NCBI RefSeq assembly: GCF_032854445.1
Contig: NC_088298.1
Location: 21,163,295 to 21,227,294 of the forward strand
DNA from: Liolophura sinensis
Taxonomy: Eukaryota; Mollusca; Polyplacophora; Chitonida; Chitonidae
Length of the DNA stretch: 64,000 nucleotides
Direction: 5' to 3'
Part shown: piece by piece, positions 54,430 through 64,000 of the stretch
Layout: each line of letters begins with the position of its first letter
Numbering within the stretch: the first letter of the stretch is position 1
Program-made: the position numbers and the translations under genes
Notes under the pieces: model-generated
What the model saw: the letters and a program-made list of their open reading frames with translations, nothing else
Told to the model about the DNA's origin: nothing
The model's database searches: none

Positions 54430-55345
54430 TTTTACTACTTAAGCCAAGGAAGTGAAGATGGCTTATTCACACGTTTTAGGTTGGCCTTTGCCCGAATTCG
54501 ACATTGAGCTTCGGTTCTCCCGATTATTACCATTCGATCATATCAGTGGGCGAGTTTGCATAAGTATGATGTAATTAAGAATGGCTCTCGCGAGATTTGA
54601 GTCACAGCGGTTTTGAATCAGTTGGGTACCGTCTCTCATGCACTTTCTTCAGGTCGAAGCTGAGCTGCATGGCGATTACCCTCTTGCAATACATCAATTA
54701 CACGTTAACAGATTGTGCACATAACACCATAACAAAGACACGGACGAACATCGGACCACAGCTGGGGCTCGAATCACTTTGGGGGGTGAAAGGCGCCACA
54801 TTAGACAATATCATACACCATTATCGGAAGAGCCGCTTGACAGTCATCTATATATCCAAGAAAGGAAAGACCAACGTAATCGCATGACAATCACACTTTG
54901 CTTCCCGCCATCTTGTGGTTAAGAGCAATTCTGTGCTTATACCAGACCTGACATCTCCGTGATAAAACCCGAAACACGCCGCACGCCAAAATTCTCTAGA
55001 TAAGATCGCCCGGCTAACAGCGCAGTAATAGGACGTCGTCTCTCAGCCAGAAGTCGATAAGCTACTTTGTGAGGGTAGCAGAGAGCATAAGGATGCACAA
55101 ATCAAGTCTGAGAGTTTTGGAGAAAAAAGATACCGTAAATTGCTTTTAGCTTTGGGGATGTTCAACATGCTCTTTGGTCGCAGAAGAGCATTCAAGGATC
55201 AGTGAATGCAGCCACTATCTCTTATACGGATGAGTATCTGTATTAGCGGATGCTTTCCGTATTCCCGATTAGGTTGTGAACGGCAAAGTGTGAGTGATTC
55301 GGTCAAAAGAGAGTTTTTAATGTTTGCTTGCTTAGATGCTGGAAT
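54430..55345 (+). repeat. Diverged direct duplication, copy 1
   Basis: Matches 55915-56700 in the same order: AAGAATGGCTCTCGCGAGAT, CGAATCACTTTGGGGG, CATTATCGGAAGAGC, AGCAATTCTGTGC, TCTCAGCCAGAAGTCGATAA and GAGTTTTGGAGAAAA. No coherent shared coding frame found. Confidence 0.85.
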
Positions 55346-55529
55346 ATATTCCTTGGCCTTCAACTGCTTTATCTCTCTGCTAGCTGGATGCTGAAAAATA
55401 TATCTTGTTTAAACCACTGTCTTAGACCAGGCATAAATGAGCTGATGTCTTCGACTCCCACTCAATCCAGCTACAATGTAACCATATACATGTATACTAT
55501 GTTTAAAAAGTAAGGAGTGTTCCAGTCGG

Positions 55530-55790
55530 TGCTGATACATAAAAATAGTCTGTTGTTAAGGTAAAATGTTAAAATGAATTTTGTGATTATAGCGCAATAC
55601 CGTGTTCTTATTCAACACAATATCCTGTCAGTCTATTATGTTGAGCTACAGAATATACATGTTATAGTTAACGGTATAGTCAGCTGTAATCACACAACAG
55701 CCTGCTGCAATAACAGAAAACTTTCTATCATCACTTAGACAACAGATTTTCTGTTAAATTTAACAGGTTATTTCTTTGAAAGTAGACTAT
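55530..55790. mobile_element. MITE-A copy 6, degenerate
   Basis: Interior motifs (TAACAGAAAACTTTCTATCA, AGACAACAGATTTTCTGTTA) identify the family; both ends have decayed. It separates the two copies of the 54.4-56.7 kb duplication. Confidence 0.6.
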
Positions 55791-55914
55791 TTATATAAAA
55801 TTGCGACTGTATAAATATGTATAAAACACCATGATGTGTACCGTGCACGTAAATATAGTTGGCGTGCTTTTCAAAATTCCTATTTAGTCAGTGTCCGTAC
55901 ACATTTGACTCGTT

Positions 55915-56700
55915 AGGCAAAGCAAGTAAAACAGATGGCTGATTCTGATGTCTTAAGTTGGCCTATGCACAGATTCGGGATTGAACCTCCGATCTCCTGA
56001 TTATTATCATTCTGCCATCAAAGTATAAGGACGATTTTACATAACAGTGATGTAAGAATGGCTCTGGTGAGATTTGTGTCACAGCGATTTTGAATCAGCA
56101 TGGCCATTATCCTCTTGCAATACGTCAGTTATATGGGAACAGACTGCTCACTACACAGCTGTGGCCCGAATCACTTTGGGGGTAAAAGATTCCAGATTAA
56201 ACAATTTCATAAATCATTATCGGAACAGGCGCACGCGGCTCGTATATATCCAAGAAACGAAAAACCAACTTAGGGGCATTTCAATCTCACTTTTGCCTCT
56301 CACCATCTTGTGCTCAAGAGCAATTCTGTGCATGTACCAGACCTGACATCTCTGTGATAAAACCCGAAATGCGCCTTACGCCAAAACTCTCCAGATAACA
56401 ACGTCGATGTTCCGGCTAACAGCACAGTAAGTGGACGTCATCTCTCAGCCAGAAGTCGATAAGGTAGTTTGCAAAGGTGGCAGAGAGAATAAAGATCAGC
56501 CGTCAATCATGTCTGCGAGTTTTGGAGAAAAGAGCTTCCGTAAATTGCTTTTAGCTGTGGAGATCGGTAGAACACCGAGGTTGGTCGTTGAAGAGCGTTC
56601 AAGGATCACAGGTAATAGTCGCTGTCTGTGCTAGGAATGAGTCTAAGACACGAACGCGATCAGGTTGTAAACGGTTGTAATCAAACTGAGTCTCATCATT
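55915..56700 (+). repeat. Diverged direct duplication, copy 2
   Basis: Second copy of the 54430-55345 segment, about 1.48 kb downstream. It lacks some bases present in copy 1, for example next to GAATCAGCATGG. Confidence 0.85.
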
Positions 56701-56844
56701 GAGTCAAGCATCCCTTAAAGTATCCCGTGACTTAATTCTAACTGGTTTATCTCTCTGTTAGCTGGAGGATGGAAAATATTCCATGACTTTCAGCTCTTTT
56801 GCGTCTCAGTTTTGTTCTTCGCATTGCATCATTGGTGTATCTCT

Positions 56845-57030
56845 CTCTTAGCTGGAACTCACCGCCGGTGCTGTTAGTTTAAGTCCAGCTCATGCTGGCC
56901 TCCGCTCCGGCCGTAAGTGGAAAGGTCTTCCTGCAACCTGCGGATGGTCGTGGGTTTTCTTATTTCGTCGTATGAGTGAAATATTCTTGAGTGCGGCGTA
57001 AACCATGAAATAAATAAATAAATAAATTTC
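56845..57030 (+). mobile_element. SINE-1, head truncated
   Basis: Begins in the head (CACCGCCGGTGCTGTTAGTT, AAGTCCAGCTCATGCTGGCC) and runs to the AAATA tail, with a deletion in the GGTTTCCTCC region. Confidence 0.85.
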
Positions 57031-57064
57031 TAGGTACCAACTAGCATAATGAGAGATCATCAAG

Positions 57065-58205
57065 TAGCGTATGACGGACGCTTACACTACATTTGGACAT
57101 AAGCGATACACTACATTTAGACGTGAGCGTTACACAACATTGGGGCGTAGTCGTTAGACTTCATTAAAGTGTAGGCGTTACACAACATTGGGGTGTAGGC
57201 GTTACAGTATATTGGGGTGTAGACGTCACAATATGTTGAGGTGTGGGCGTTACAGTACATTGAGGTGTGGGCGTTACAGTACATTGGGGTGTAGGCCTTT
57301 CACTGCATTGGGGTGTAGGCGTTACACTACATTGGGGTATAGGCGTCACAGTATGTTGGGGTGTGGGTGTTACACTACATTGGGGTGTAGGCGTCACAAT
57401 ATGTTGGGGTGTGGGGGTTACACTACATTGAGGTGTGGGCGTTACAGTACATTGGAGAGTAGGCCTTACACTACAATTGGGTGTAGACGTTACAGTACAT
57501 TGGTGTGTAGGCGTTACACTACATTTGGGCATACGCGTTACACAACATTGGGGTGTAGGCGTTACACTACATTTGGGCATACACGTTACACTACATTGGG
57601 GTGTGGGCGTTACACTACATTGGGGTGTTGGCGTTACACTACATATGGGCATATACGTTACCCTACATTGGGTTGTAGGCGTTACACTATGTTGGGGTGT
57701 GGGCGTTACGCTACATTAGGGTACATTACATATGGGCATATGCATTACACTACATTGGGGTGTAGGCATAACACCACATTGGGATGTAGTCGTTACACTA
57801 CATTATGGTACAGGCGTTACACTACACTGGGGTGTAGGTGTTACACTACATTGGTGTGTAGATGTTACACTACATTCAGGTGTGGGCGTTACACTAAATT
57901 AAGGTGTAGGCGTTACACTACATTGGGGTGTAGGTGTTACACTACATTGGGTGTAGGCATTACATTACATTGGGGTGTAGGCCTTACACTACATCGGGGT
58001 GTAGGCGTTACACTACATTGGGGTGTAGGTGTTACACTACATTGGGGTGTACGTGTTACACCACATTGAGGTTCAGGTGTTACACTAAATTGGAGAGTAG
58101 ACGTTACACTAAATTGGGGGTGTAGACATTACACTACATTGGGCTGTAGGCGTTACTCTACATTGGGATGTAGGCGTCACACTACATTGGGGTGTAGGTT
58201 TTCAT
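57065..58205. repeat. 24 bp minisatellite, about 1.1 kb
   Basis: About 47 units around GGGGTGTAGGCGTTACACTA plus CATT. The period equals eight codons, so long frames persist: plus 57188-58069 (293 codons, GCRRYTTL-type repeats) and minus 57164-57652 (162 codons, CSVTPTPQ-type repeats). The GGGTGTAGG strand is G-rich. Confidence 0.95.
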
Positions 58206-58364
58206 TTTGGCGTGTGCGTTACCCTAAATTTATGACTGAGGGGTAATTTGAAACCGATGATTTTGGTGTGTTATTGACCTGTGTGTTATTGGCCTATTTT
58301 GGCTGATGGTTAGTACACGAATGTATCTTTTGGCGCCTAGATGTATAACATCCAGCGAATTCAG

Positions 58365-58545
58365 TGTTTTACTATCTGACTCTATATACCGATTATTGCT
58401 TAGGCGTGACTTGACCCAGGATTATCCCTGGATCTACCGCTCCCGCCAGGTATTTTTACTATCTGGCTCTATATACCGATTATTGCTTAGGCGTGACTCG
58501 ACCCAGGATTATCCCTGGATCTACCGCTCCCGCCAGGTATTTTGA
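58365..58545 (-). repeat. Two ~88 bp tandem copies of a SINE-2 head
   Basis: TTAGGCGTGACTTGACCCAG, GATTATCCCTGGATCTACCG and CTCCCGCCAGGTATTTT occur twice, with an identical TCTATATACCGATTATTGCT segment. The conserved part equals the reversed 5' tRNA-like region of SINE-2. Confidence 0.85.
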
Positions 58546-58982
58546 TGTTTTATGTGTACCATATGACTATTGAGTGTTTGTCAGACTCCATACACGTTAC
58601 TGGGAACCACTGGCACCGTCTATTCCATATGGGGTGTTTTCCTGGATCTGTACATTTTTGGGGGAACAGGGTTTTTGGAGTATTATAGTTACAATTTTGA
58701 TTTCTGACGTCGTATTAACACGTATGATTATGTTGTTGAAATAAGAACTATCTTACATATATAGAAATATTTTGTCCAGTTGACCGAATTTATAATGATT
58801 CACCCGCCCACCTTGAATGTACAAGAGCCTTGGTGACGATAAGCTGTCCATGACGTTCATGTGATGGCTTGAAGAGTTTAATTTTCGTTGAAAACCGCCG
58901 AAGTCTTCCACCAATGAGGCTTATATCACATGAGCGAAAGATCGTTCGTAACTTGCTAAATGTCGGTTGTATAAATAAAAAA

Positions 58983-59340
58983 ATATGCAGTTTGGAGTTC
59001 GAACTGTTCGAACTATCGCTGAAGCTAGAGAAAATCCAACTGTATCATATGACCTGTCAAAAATGTTAGACAACTATTTTTGATCATCTTCACTATAACA
59101 CGGGCATCTGGGAAAAGTGTCATAAATAAATTTAGAGTGGATTATGATAGAGAAAATTGAGAAGCTGAACGTTTGTGATCTAAGGGAAAGAGGTGTTATT
59201 TGTGTCTCTAGGAAAAGGTGAGGGAGGTGATCAGTTTGTCAGTTTTAACAAAGGATGCCTTTTCACCAGTCACATGACACATTAGAACTGTTTTTACCTT
59301 TAACGACAAAAGATTTCCAACTCCAAACTTCCCTATTAGA
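58983..59340 (+). pseudogene. Diverged copy of the same unrecognised coding repeat (copy X2)
   Basis: This is the plus-strand counterpart of 39905-40265. Matching landmarks in order are CAGTTTGG, CTTGTCAAAATGTT-like, TCTGGGAAAAG, GAGAAAATTGAGA, GGAAAGAGGT and AGTCACATGACACA. Several in-frame stops interrupt it. The preceding short frame (58869-59069) ends inside the repeat. Confidence 0.35.
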
Positions 59341-59794
59341 TATAATTAACTCAAGTCATATCAGGGTCTATTACTTTCAGGGAGAGAACAAGCTCGTTCT
59401 TCTATAAATAAATCTCGCTAATTAATATAAGGGATTAATATCACCTTTATCTGCTTTACTTTGGGTTTCGGTATATCGGAAATTGATGCTATTACTGTTC
59501 GCAAGGTCTTACGTGTATCAACAATATTGTATTTCATTCGCATACACTGGTGTATAAATAAAAACCAGTCTTCAAAGGGAACAATGGCACTGATTAAGTA
59601 AAAGCCCATGTTCCTTTGAAAGCAGAACGTCTTTTCTCCGCATGACATCAGGCTTGTTTCTATACTTCGTATGTCTTTCATTAACAAGTACCTTTGACAT
59701 GGACAGTGTGTCTTGTATACAGCAAGGCTGGCATATGTATTAATCCTGACCTTGTATAGAGTGGAACCAATGCACCAATCACAGACCTCCGACG
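59341..59794. other. Non-coding, nothing recognised
   Basis: Contains an 89-codon minus frame (59418-59687) with no recognised domain. Confidence 0.3.
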
Positions 59795-59808
59795 TCTAAT
59801 TGGATATG

Positions 59809-60075
59809 GGGGGGCCTCCGCGGCTCAGTTGGTTTGCGCGCTAGCGCAATGACCCATGAGTCTCTCACCAATGCGGTCGATGTGAGTTCAAGTCCAACTC
59901 ATGCTGGCTTCCTCTCCGGCCGTAAGTGGGAAGGTCTGCCAGCAACCTGCGGATAGCCGTGGTTTCCCCCCGGGCTTTGCCTGGTTTCAACCCACCATAA
60001 TGCTGGTCGCCGTCGTGTAAGTGAAATATTCTTGAGCACGGCGTAAAACACCAATCAAATAAATAAATAAATAAA
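59809..60075 (+). mobile_element. SINE-1, full length with 14 bp target-site duplication
   Basis: The reference copy: head with A-box-like CGGCTCAGTTGG and B-box-like GAGTTCAAGTCCA, then GCCGTAAGTGGGAAGGTCTG, CCCCCGGGCTTTGCC, GTGAAATATTCTTGAGCACG and the AAATA tail. TCTAATTGGATATG (59795-59808) recurs with one mismatch at 60076-60089. Confidence 0.95.
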
Positions 60076-60089
60076 TCTAATCGGATATG

Positions 60090-61074
60090 CTTTCCGAGAG
60101 GTCATGCAAATTTTATCAATAAACTTGATTAAACAGCTTTCATGAAACAGCCGACCGCCTCCGGTCGTGCTAGCGAGATCAAAGCGATCAACTATACCTA
60201 TCATCAAAGCCTCGTTATAAATATCGTCAACAACGATTAATCTCTGACCCTTTTGTGTCCACTTCCATTCTCTCGATATGTAACAGGCAGTTGAGACTGG
60301 TGCACGTGGAAGAGAAGCTCTCGTGCTAGTCCGCGCTCAGCGATGTCTTGGGCAACTGCGGGATGCACTATTTGTTGATGTGCAACAAAGGATTGAGCTG
60401 TTCCACGTCCAATTTGAACACAAGACCGCACAACTTATAATAATCCTTTACTGAGAGAAAAATCTCTTTTGTCCAAGATGGTCTTCAGGTCGAAATACAC
60501 AAAAACGTATTTAAATATTTCATTTGATTTGTATTTTATTTATTTATTTGAATGGTATTTTAGGACGTACTCAAATTGTTATTCAACTCCTGCATTTCAT
60601 ATTCAATCACTTTTCATATACAGTATTATGGATGGATGGATGGAGCGGAGTGCCCGGGGTAAACCATCGACCTTTGGCAAGCTACTGGCGAACTTTTCCA
60701 CATTTGACGTACAGATGGATACCATATTGGTGGAAGAGTTTGGTCCTCAAACGGCCGCATGAGCGCTTATTGTCACCAAGCAATGACAAGATGGGACAAA
60801 ATTATGAACCGTTTGATTTGTAACATGTGGATGGGACAAAAATACCACAGCTGTAACTATGATATGTTTAGTAAAATTGATAAGAGCGCTTAGCATCATT
60901 GATCCAGGTTCGAATTTTAGAACAAATCATTTAAGAACCTAAACTTAAGACTGATTATATTTGTATAAAAGACTAATCAACCAATTATTTATTATATTCT
61001 AAAAAAAAGTGTTTTACCAAAATCCAATAATGTATCGTCTAAAATCCCTTCGCTCATTTGTTGCCATGGAATTT
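60090..61074. other. Non-coding with a SINE-1 tail fragment
   Basis: TATTTATTTATTTGAATGGT and ATTTTAGGACGTACTCAA at about 60536-60580 are a decayed minus SINE-1 end. Nothing else recognised. Confidence 0.4.
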
Positions 61075-61205
61075 GTTCCCACGCTCCCGCCGTACATGGG
61101 AGGGTCTGCAGCAACCTGCGGATGGTCGTGAGTTTCCCCCGGGATCTGTCCGGTTTCCTCCCAACGCAATGGTGGCCACCGCCGTATAAGTGAAATATTC
61201 TTGTC
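61075..61205 (+). mobile_element. SINE-1 body fragment
   Basis: CTCCCGCCGTACATGGGAGG, GCAACCTGCGGATGGTCGTG, CCCCGGGATCTGTCCGG and GTATAAGTGAAATATTCTTG. It lacks both head and tail. Confidence 0.82.
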
Positions 61206-61328
61206 GCGGTCACGTGACAGTCTGACGATGTGCAGATGCATATCCCGCTTATAACAAGTCAGTCCAGGCGGTTTACTCTATTGCTCTGTTTCTGCAGCAC
61301 GTCACTGCTTCTGTGTAATTGTGGTGGT

Positions 61329-61690
61329 TACCGCTGCGGTGGCCTGATAGTTAGAGCGTCCGCCTCGAAATCCTGAGACCTGGGATCAAATCCGGGTCGG
61401 GTCACACCAAAAGACTTTAAAAGTTGCACTTACTGCTGCCTCACTTGGCGCTCAGCACTGAGAGGTAAGAACAAATAAACAGGAGTGGTTGGTCCGGTGT
61501 CAGTATATAATGTGACTGGATAGGATGTTATGTCTGGTGTCTTTGGCATGATACTTCAGTGGCGGCAGCACTTTGGCGGCATGAACTCGCCTTTCCACAA
61601 GCAGACACAGAATATGTACACACACCTAATCACGCCTTGTCATCATATGACTGAAAAATTAAGCCCCAAAGCATACACACATAAAACAGG
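61329..61690 (+). mobile_element. SINE-3, full length
   Basis: Best SINE-3 copy. The head shows GGTGGCCTGATAGTTAGAGC (A-box-like) and GGGATCAAATCCGGGTC (B-box-like), then CGCTCAGCACTGAGAGGTAA, CTGGTGTCTTTGGCATGATA and the 3' end CATCATATGACTGAAAAATT. Confidence 0.92.
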
Positions 61691-61966
61691 TGATTCACAA
61701 GCACTTCAGCGTAATGGTAGAAAACGATGTGTTTTTACACAGCTTGGAAGCGACGGCATGGTTTAAATCGGAAATGGTCCCCTAGTCATGTGACCTTACA
61801 AACCAACCTGATTGGTTAAAGGAAATAGATGCAGTAAACGGCGAACCTTTTGTGCGTCAAAACTGATGTACATATCTCGCCGCCAACTAAAATGGACGTT
61901 CCCAATCAATAATCACGAAGCCAATTCCCGAAACAATGTGCAACACAACCCACTAAAGAAGTAAGA

Positions 61967-62226
61967 TTTTATTTATTTATTTGAACGGTATTTCGCGGTA
62001 CTCAAGAATATTTCACTTATACGACGGTGGCCAGCATTATGGTGAGAGGAAACCGGGCATAGCGCGGTGGAAACCCACGGCCATCCACAGGTTGCTGGAA
62101 GACCTTCACGCGTACGGCCGGAGAGGAAGCCGGACTGGACTTGAATTCGCACCGACAGTGTTGGTGAGAGGCTTCTGGCGCATTACGCTACTCTAGTGCG
62201 CTAACCAACTGAGCTATGGAGGCCCC
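61967..62226 (-). mobile_element. SINE-1, full length with 14 bp perfect target-site duplication
   Basis: Minus orientation, tail at left and head at right (CTAACCAACTGAGCTATGGA then GGCCCCC). CTAAAGAAGTAAGA is repeated exactly at 61953-61966 and 62227-62240. A recent-looking insertion. Confidence 0.96.
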
Positions 62227-62240
62227 CTAAAGAAGTAAGA

Positions 62241-63339
62241 GAGTATACAGTGTGAATATAGTACAAAATTAAGACGGATTCATACAAGGAGAAGGCGCCA
62301 ATAGTTTTCATTGATGTTGGAAAGACGCAAGAAATGTTCTAGGGAAATGAATGAAGTCAGTATCCAGATAATGAGTATGACCATGCTAGTTTATAATAGA
62401 TATATAGTTTATATCTCATTTTGGCGTTACCCACTGGTCCAGGACCCGAGCATGAATAAGTCAAATCTTTGACGAACCATGCATAATTCATATCTTCGAA
62501 AGCTCTCTTCGATGATGTATAACTTCATGTCAGAATTTTTTGACAGGTCATCTTTTCTGTCGTGGGTCTTCATCGCAGTTGCCTAATGAACAAATGTCAT
62601 CCATGACGTCACTAGTGGAGGAGAACGAGTCTCCAAGGCGACGGTCTGCCCTGAGGTATACCCGCTTGATGTGATCTTGTCAAACTTGATTTAGGAACTC
62701 TGTCTCTGATATCAGGTATTCCGTTTGTTTCTTCCTTTGAAAGAAAAATAAAACATCATACACGATTGGACTGCCTATGACCAGTTAACGTGATAACAGA
62801 TGTCTATGGTAAATCGTTTTATTGAGTGTATTTAATGATCTATTTAAACACCACTGATAATGCCGTGAGTGGTTACATGTTTGAAAGTAGTTACAAAATA
62901 TTTAAGAAGTGAATAAACTTTTAATAATTATGATAAATGGGCCGTCGCGAAGAAAGTTTACATTTGCTAGAAAACGGCGCTTTTTCTTAACCACCTATCG
63001 CCGGTTAATAGAGCATATAATTTACAGCGTGTTTGGCAACATCACAATTCAGATTGGATTTAGCTTTCCATTTTCATGAAAACGTGATATGAATTCTTTT
63101 TCTGCAATTTCCTGTCCAATAATACAGAGATGCCAGACATGTAGCTAACATGTTGACCCACAGAAATGAACACAAAGTTAATACATGTCCAGTTAAAGAT
63201 AATTATATACAAATCATCATTTTGAAAGATTTATGATTAATCTAATTTGGACATTGATGCCACTCGTTGTGTCTGGTTCTTTTTACCCAGTGACACGATC
63301 AGAGGAGCTGAAGTATATATTTAGGCCTATTTAGCTGGA
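62241..63339. other. Non-coding, nothing recognised
   Basis: AT-rich; no frame above the reporting threshold and no repeat match. Confidence 0.4.
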
Positions 63340-63567
63340 GTGTTACACCCTGCTCAAGAATATTTCACCTATATGACGGCGGCCAGGATTATGGTGGGAG
63401 AAAACCTTGGTAGATTAACAGGTTTGCTGGCAGGCCTCCCCACGTACGACCGAAAGCCAGCATGAGCTGGAATTGAACTCACGGCGATCTTATTGGTAGG
63501 GTGGGGTGGGGGGCTCCTGGGTCATCATGCTGCGCCAGCACGCTAACCACAAGGCTACGGAGGCCGC
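63340..63567 (-). mobile_element. SINE-1, minus orientation, tail lost
   Basis: TACACCCTGCTCAAGAATAT, GGCGGCCAGGATTATGGTGG, CCCACGTACGACCG, ACTCACGGCGATCTTATTGG and the head complement CGCTAACCACAAGGCTACGG. The body has a deletion and a local GGGTGGGGTGGGG expansion. Confidence 0.85.
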
Positions 63568-64000
63568 TGGAAGAGGTACTCCTTGCAAAAACAGGCGGCT
63601 CTGGGACTGAACCATACGCATTACAGGTTAACGATTGATTGGATGTGTAGACATTCCAAGGCTTATCTTTGAAGGGAACTTAATCCGTTATCGGACCTGG
63701 TTACAGTGCCAAAGCGGCAGAGCGGTCAGTGCAAGATCAATAGGAAAACAAGTATCCGCCAGGAAGTCTGCGGAAAACCGCGTGTAGCACTGAATAAGCT
63801 GGAATTACAGTCTTAGCTCCTGGTTACATCCACTGCGGCCGTGTACAGCGTATTACTCAGCTTTATCCTCCCCAAGCGGGATCTATGAGGCGGGGCAGAT
63901 TATCTGCGAGTAATTGATGTTTGCTAGGCACTGATCTGGCAATGGCTGGCGTTAACCTGGATCTGCATGATACCTTAGCCGTTACTATATATATTATTAT
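63568..64000. other. Non-coding to the window end
   Basis: No gene or repeat recognised in the last 430 bases. Confidence 0.35.

Noticed and set aside
57164-57652. 162-codon minus-strand open frame
   Set aside because: Antisense reading of the same minisatellite.
57188-58069. 293-codon plus-strand open frame
   Set aside because: It lies entirely in the 24 bp minisatellite; the frame is open because the period is a multiple of three.
61329-61410. Functional tRNA gene
   Set aside because: This is the SINE-3 head; acceptor stem pairing fails and the SINE body follows directly.

Overview
The window looks like animal nuclear DNA, most likely from a mollusc or a related lophotrochozoan. The evidence is a split gene with GT-AG introns, an estimated GC content near 40%, very sparse coding sequence, and dense tRNA-derived SINEs, short inverted-repeat elements and minisatellites. 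The phylum is inferred from the style of the repeats and was not measured. There are no bacterial operons, ribosome binding sites or CRISPR arrays.

Two protein-coding loci are well supported. The first (7502-13503, plus strand) is a complete four-exon gene for a 233-residue ER-resident FKBP-type prolyl isomerase: signal peptide, FKBP domain, two EF-hands and a C-terminal HDEL signal. It is an FKBP14-like gene and its exons join in frame. The second (40374-41111, minus strand) is one uninterrupted reading frame of 245 residues with a short N-terminal segment, one membrane span and a long basic/serine-rich tail. I do not recognise its family. Every other open frame is within the length expected by chance or lies in repeats.

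Layout: 1-7.2 kb is non-coding with scattered SINEs and a palindromic MITE. 7.3-13.5 kb is the FKBP gene, with repeats in its introns. 14.6-18.4 kb carries successive minisatellites with 24, ~55 and 33 bp units and an AT microsatellite. 18.4-31.2 kb holds nested SINEs and MITEs, a 17 bp array, a 132 bp array made of repeated SINE heads, and a 37 bp array of about 1.3 kb. 31.2-39 kb is mostly unassigned with SINEs and two more palindromic MITEs. 40-41 kb holds the membrane-protein frame. 43.0-44.4 kb holds a 983 bp terminal-inverted-repeat element with a matching empty site nearby. 46.8-49.8 kb is simple and tandem repeat. 54.4-56.7 kb is a diverged direct duplication. 57.1-58.2 kb is a 24 bp minisatellite that keeps long frames open on both strands. 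58.4-64 kb holds more SINEs, two with clear target-site duplications.

Three SINE families recur. SINE-1 has a tRNA-like head beginning near CCTCCGTGG and an AAATA tail. SINE-2 and SINE-3 have different tRNA-like heads but share the end of their 3' region. Three short inverted-repeat families are also visible: MITE-A (fully palindromic, TA-flanked), MITE-B and MITE-C. Family names are local to this annotation. Coordinates of degenerate repeat copies are approximate. No new enzymatic or defence system is visible. The most informative material is the mobile-element layering and the unrecognised membrane protein.
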